A DNA stretch of 5,825 bases from Cyanobacteria bacterium UBA8156. GTDB taxonomy: Bacteria; Cyanobacteriota; Cyanobacteriia; Pseudanabaenales; Pseudanabaenaceae. This document shows positions 5,268 to 5,825 of this stretch, piece by piece. Under the pieces are notes generated by a model. That model was not told the DNA's origin, ran no database searches, and was given only the letters and a program-made list of their open reading frames with translations. Where the stretch lies: positions 1,482 to 7,306 of the forward strand of contig DMPD01000145.1 of the NCBI GenBank assembly GCA_003456125.1. Direction: 5' to 3'. Position 1 is the first letter of the stretch. Each line of letters opens with the position of its first letter. A program made the position numbers and the translations under genes.

Positions 5268-5825
5268 GTGGAAATCTACTGTACGCGACCTTCCTGCGGC
5301 CACCTTAACGTGTTTCCCGACCTGGCTCAGGGCAACACCCTCAAAACTGCTCAGCAAAAGTTTTGCGTTCGGTGTGGTATGCCCCTGATTTTGGGGGGGC
5401 GCTACCTTCCCGAAAAACCCTTGGCCCGGGGCGGCTTTGGCGCTACCTATGTGGCCCGCGATCGCTACACACCGGCCATGCGGCGCTGCGTGGTGAAGCA
5501 GTTGCAGCCCACCGGTCTCACGCCCGACCAAATGAAAATCGCCCAGGCCATGTTTGAGCGGGAAGGGGCGGTTCTGGAAGACCTCGGCCGGCATCCCAAC
5601 ATTCCCGATTTGCTGGCGTTTTTTCCGATGCAAGCCGGTCAGGAAGAGTATTTTTACTTGGTGCAGGAATTCATCAACGGTCTCAACCTGCAGGAAGTCA
5701 TGGAGCAGCATGGGCCGCTGACGGAAAGCGATCTGCGGGACATTTTGGGGACTTTGCTGCCGGTGTTGCAGTTCGTCCACAGCAAAGGCTCCATTCACCG
5801 GGACATCAAGCCCGCCAACATCATG
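5268..5825 (+). CDS. Serine/threonine protein kinase with N-terminal cysteine motif (3' end outside window)
   Basis: The 186 visible residues begin with a four-cysteine motif (C5, C10, C33, C36; CTRPSC and CVRC) typical of one class of cyanobacterial Hanks-type kinases, then the kinase N-lobe. The glycine loop reads ARGGFG (53-58), with alanine replacing the first usual glycine. K77 (VVKQL) is the ATP lysine, E99 the likely alpha-C partner, and HRDIKPANIM (177-186) the catalytic loop with D179, K181 and N184. The window ends here, so the activation segment, C-lobe and any C-terminal pentapeptide, WD or membrane region are unseen. In Synechocystis SpkB a related N-terminal cysteine motif is linked to redox control, so a thiol- or zinc-sensing role is possible. 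GTG 5268 is the only start codon in this frame after the in-frame TAG at 5208-5210; it has no good Shine-Dalgarno sequence, so translation may be coupled to the zinc-ribbon gene. Confidence 0.93.
   Translation, partial: MEIYCTRPSCGHLNVFPDLAQGNTLKTAQQKFCVRCGMPLILGGRYLPEKPLARGGFGATYVARDRYTPAMRRCVVKQLQPTGLTPDQMKIAQAMFEREGAVLEDLGRHPNIPDLLAFFPMQAGQEEYFYLVQEFINGLNLQEVMEQHGPLTESDLRDILGTLLPVLQFVHSKGSIHRDIKPANIM

Noticed and set aside
5238..5798. Minus-strand open frame of 186 codons opposite the kinase
   Set aside because: The plus strand encodes unmistakable kinase motifs over the same stretch, so this is a shadow frame.

Overview
The window looks like chromosomal DNA from a moderately GC-rich cyanobacterium. 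The palindrome GCGATCGC (HIP1, the highly iterated cyanobacterial octamer) occurs exactly nine times in 5.8 kb. The gene families also fit: a BioU-type biotin enzyme, a serine/threonine kinase with an N-terminal cysteine motif, and a receiver-EAL regulator. I see no mobile element, CRISPR array, tRNA or rRNA, and the species cannot be named from this sequence.

Layout: positions 43-1473 (minus) encode an Xaa-Pro aminopeptidase (PepP type). Positions 1558-2295 (minus) encode serine O-acetyltransferase (cysE), which lies upstream of pepP in transcription; a hairpin sits on the cysE stop codon. A divergent control region of about 300 bp (2296-2596) separates cysE from a plus-strand response regulator with a c-di-GMP phosphodiesterase (EAL) domain at 2597-3820. 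This region holds a near-consensus HLR1 box (RpaB site), a dyad on the candidate cysE -35, a TATAAT box facing the regulator gene, and a perfect 20-bp tandem duplication in the presumed leader of that gene. The regulator gene ends tail-to-tail with bioU (3817-4794, minus), and their stop codons overlap by 4 bp. A 106-bp divergent spacer follows. Next, on the plus strand, come a 111-residue membrane protein with a zinc ribbon (4901-5236) and, 31 bp later, a cysteine-motif serine/threonine kinase (from 5268) that runs off the right edge.

Functionally this is mostly housekeeping (cysteine, biotin and peptide turnover) mixed with signalling (c-di-GMP breakdown and protein phosphorylation). The least ordinary parts are the cysE/regulator control region, with its possible light/redox box and 20-bp duplication; the likely BioU suicide enzyme; and the tandem of two four-cysteine proteins, a membrane zinc ribbon followed by a kinase, with a 12-bp tandem repeat immediately before the kinase start. 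I did not find convincing evidence of a wholly new system; the zinc-ribbon/kinase pair is the best candidate for an uncharacterised functional unit.
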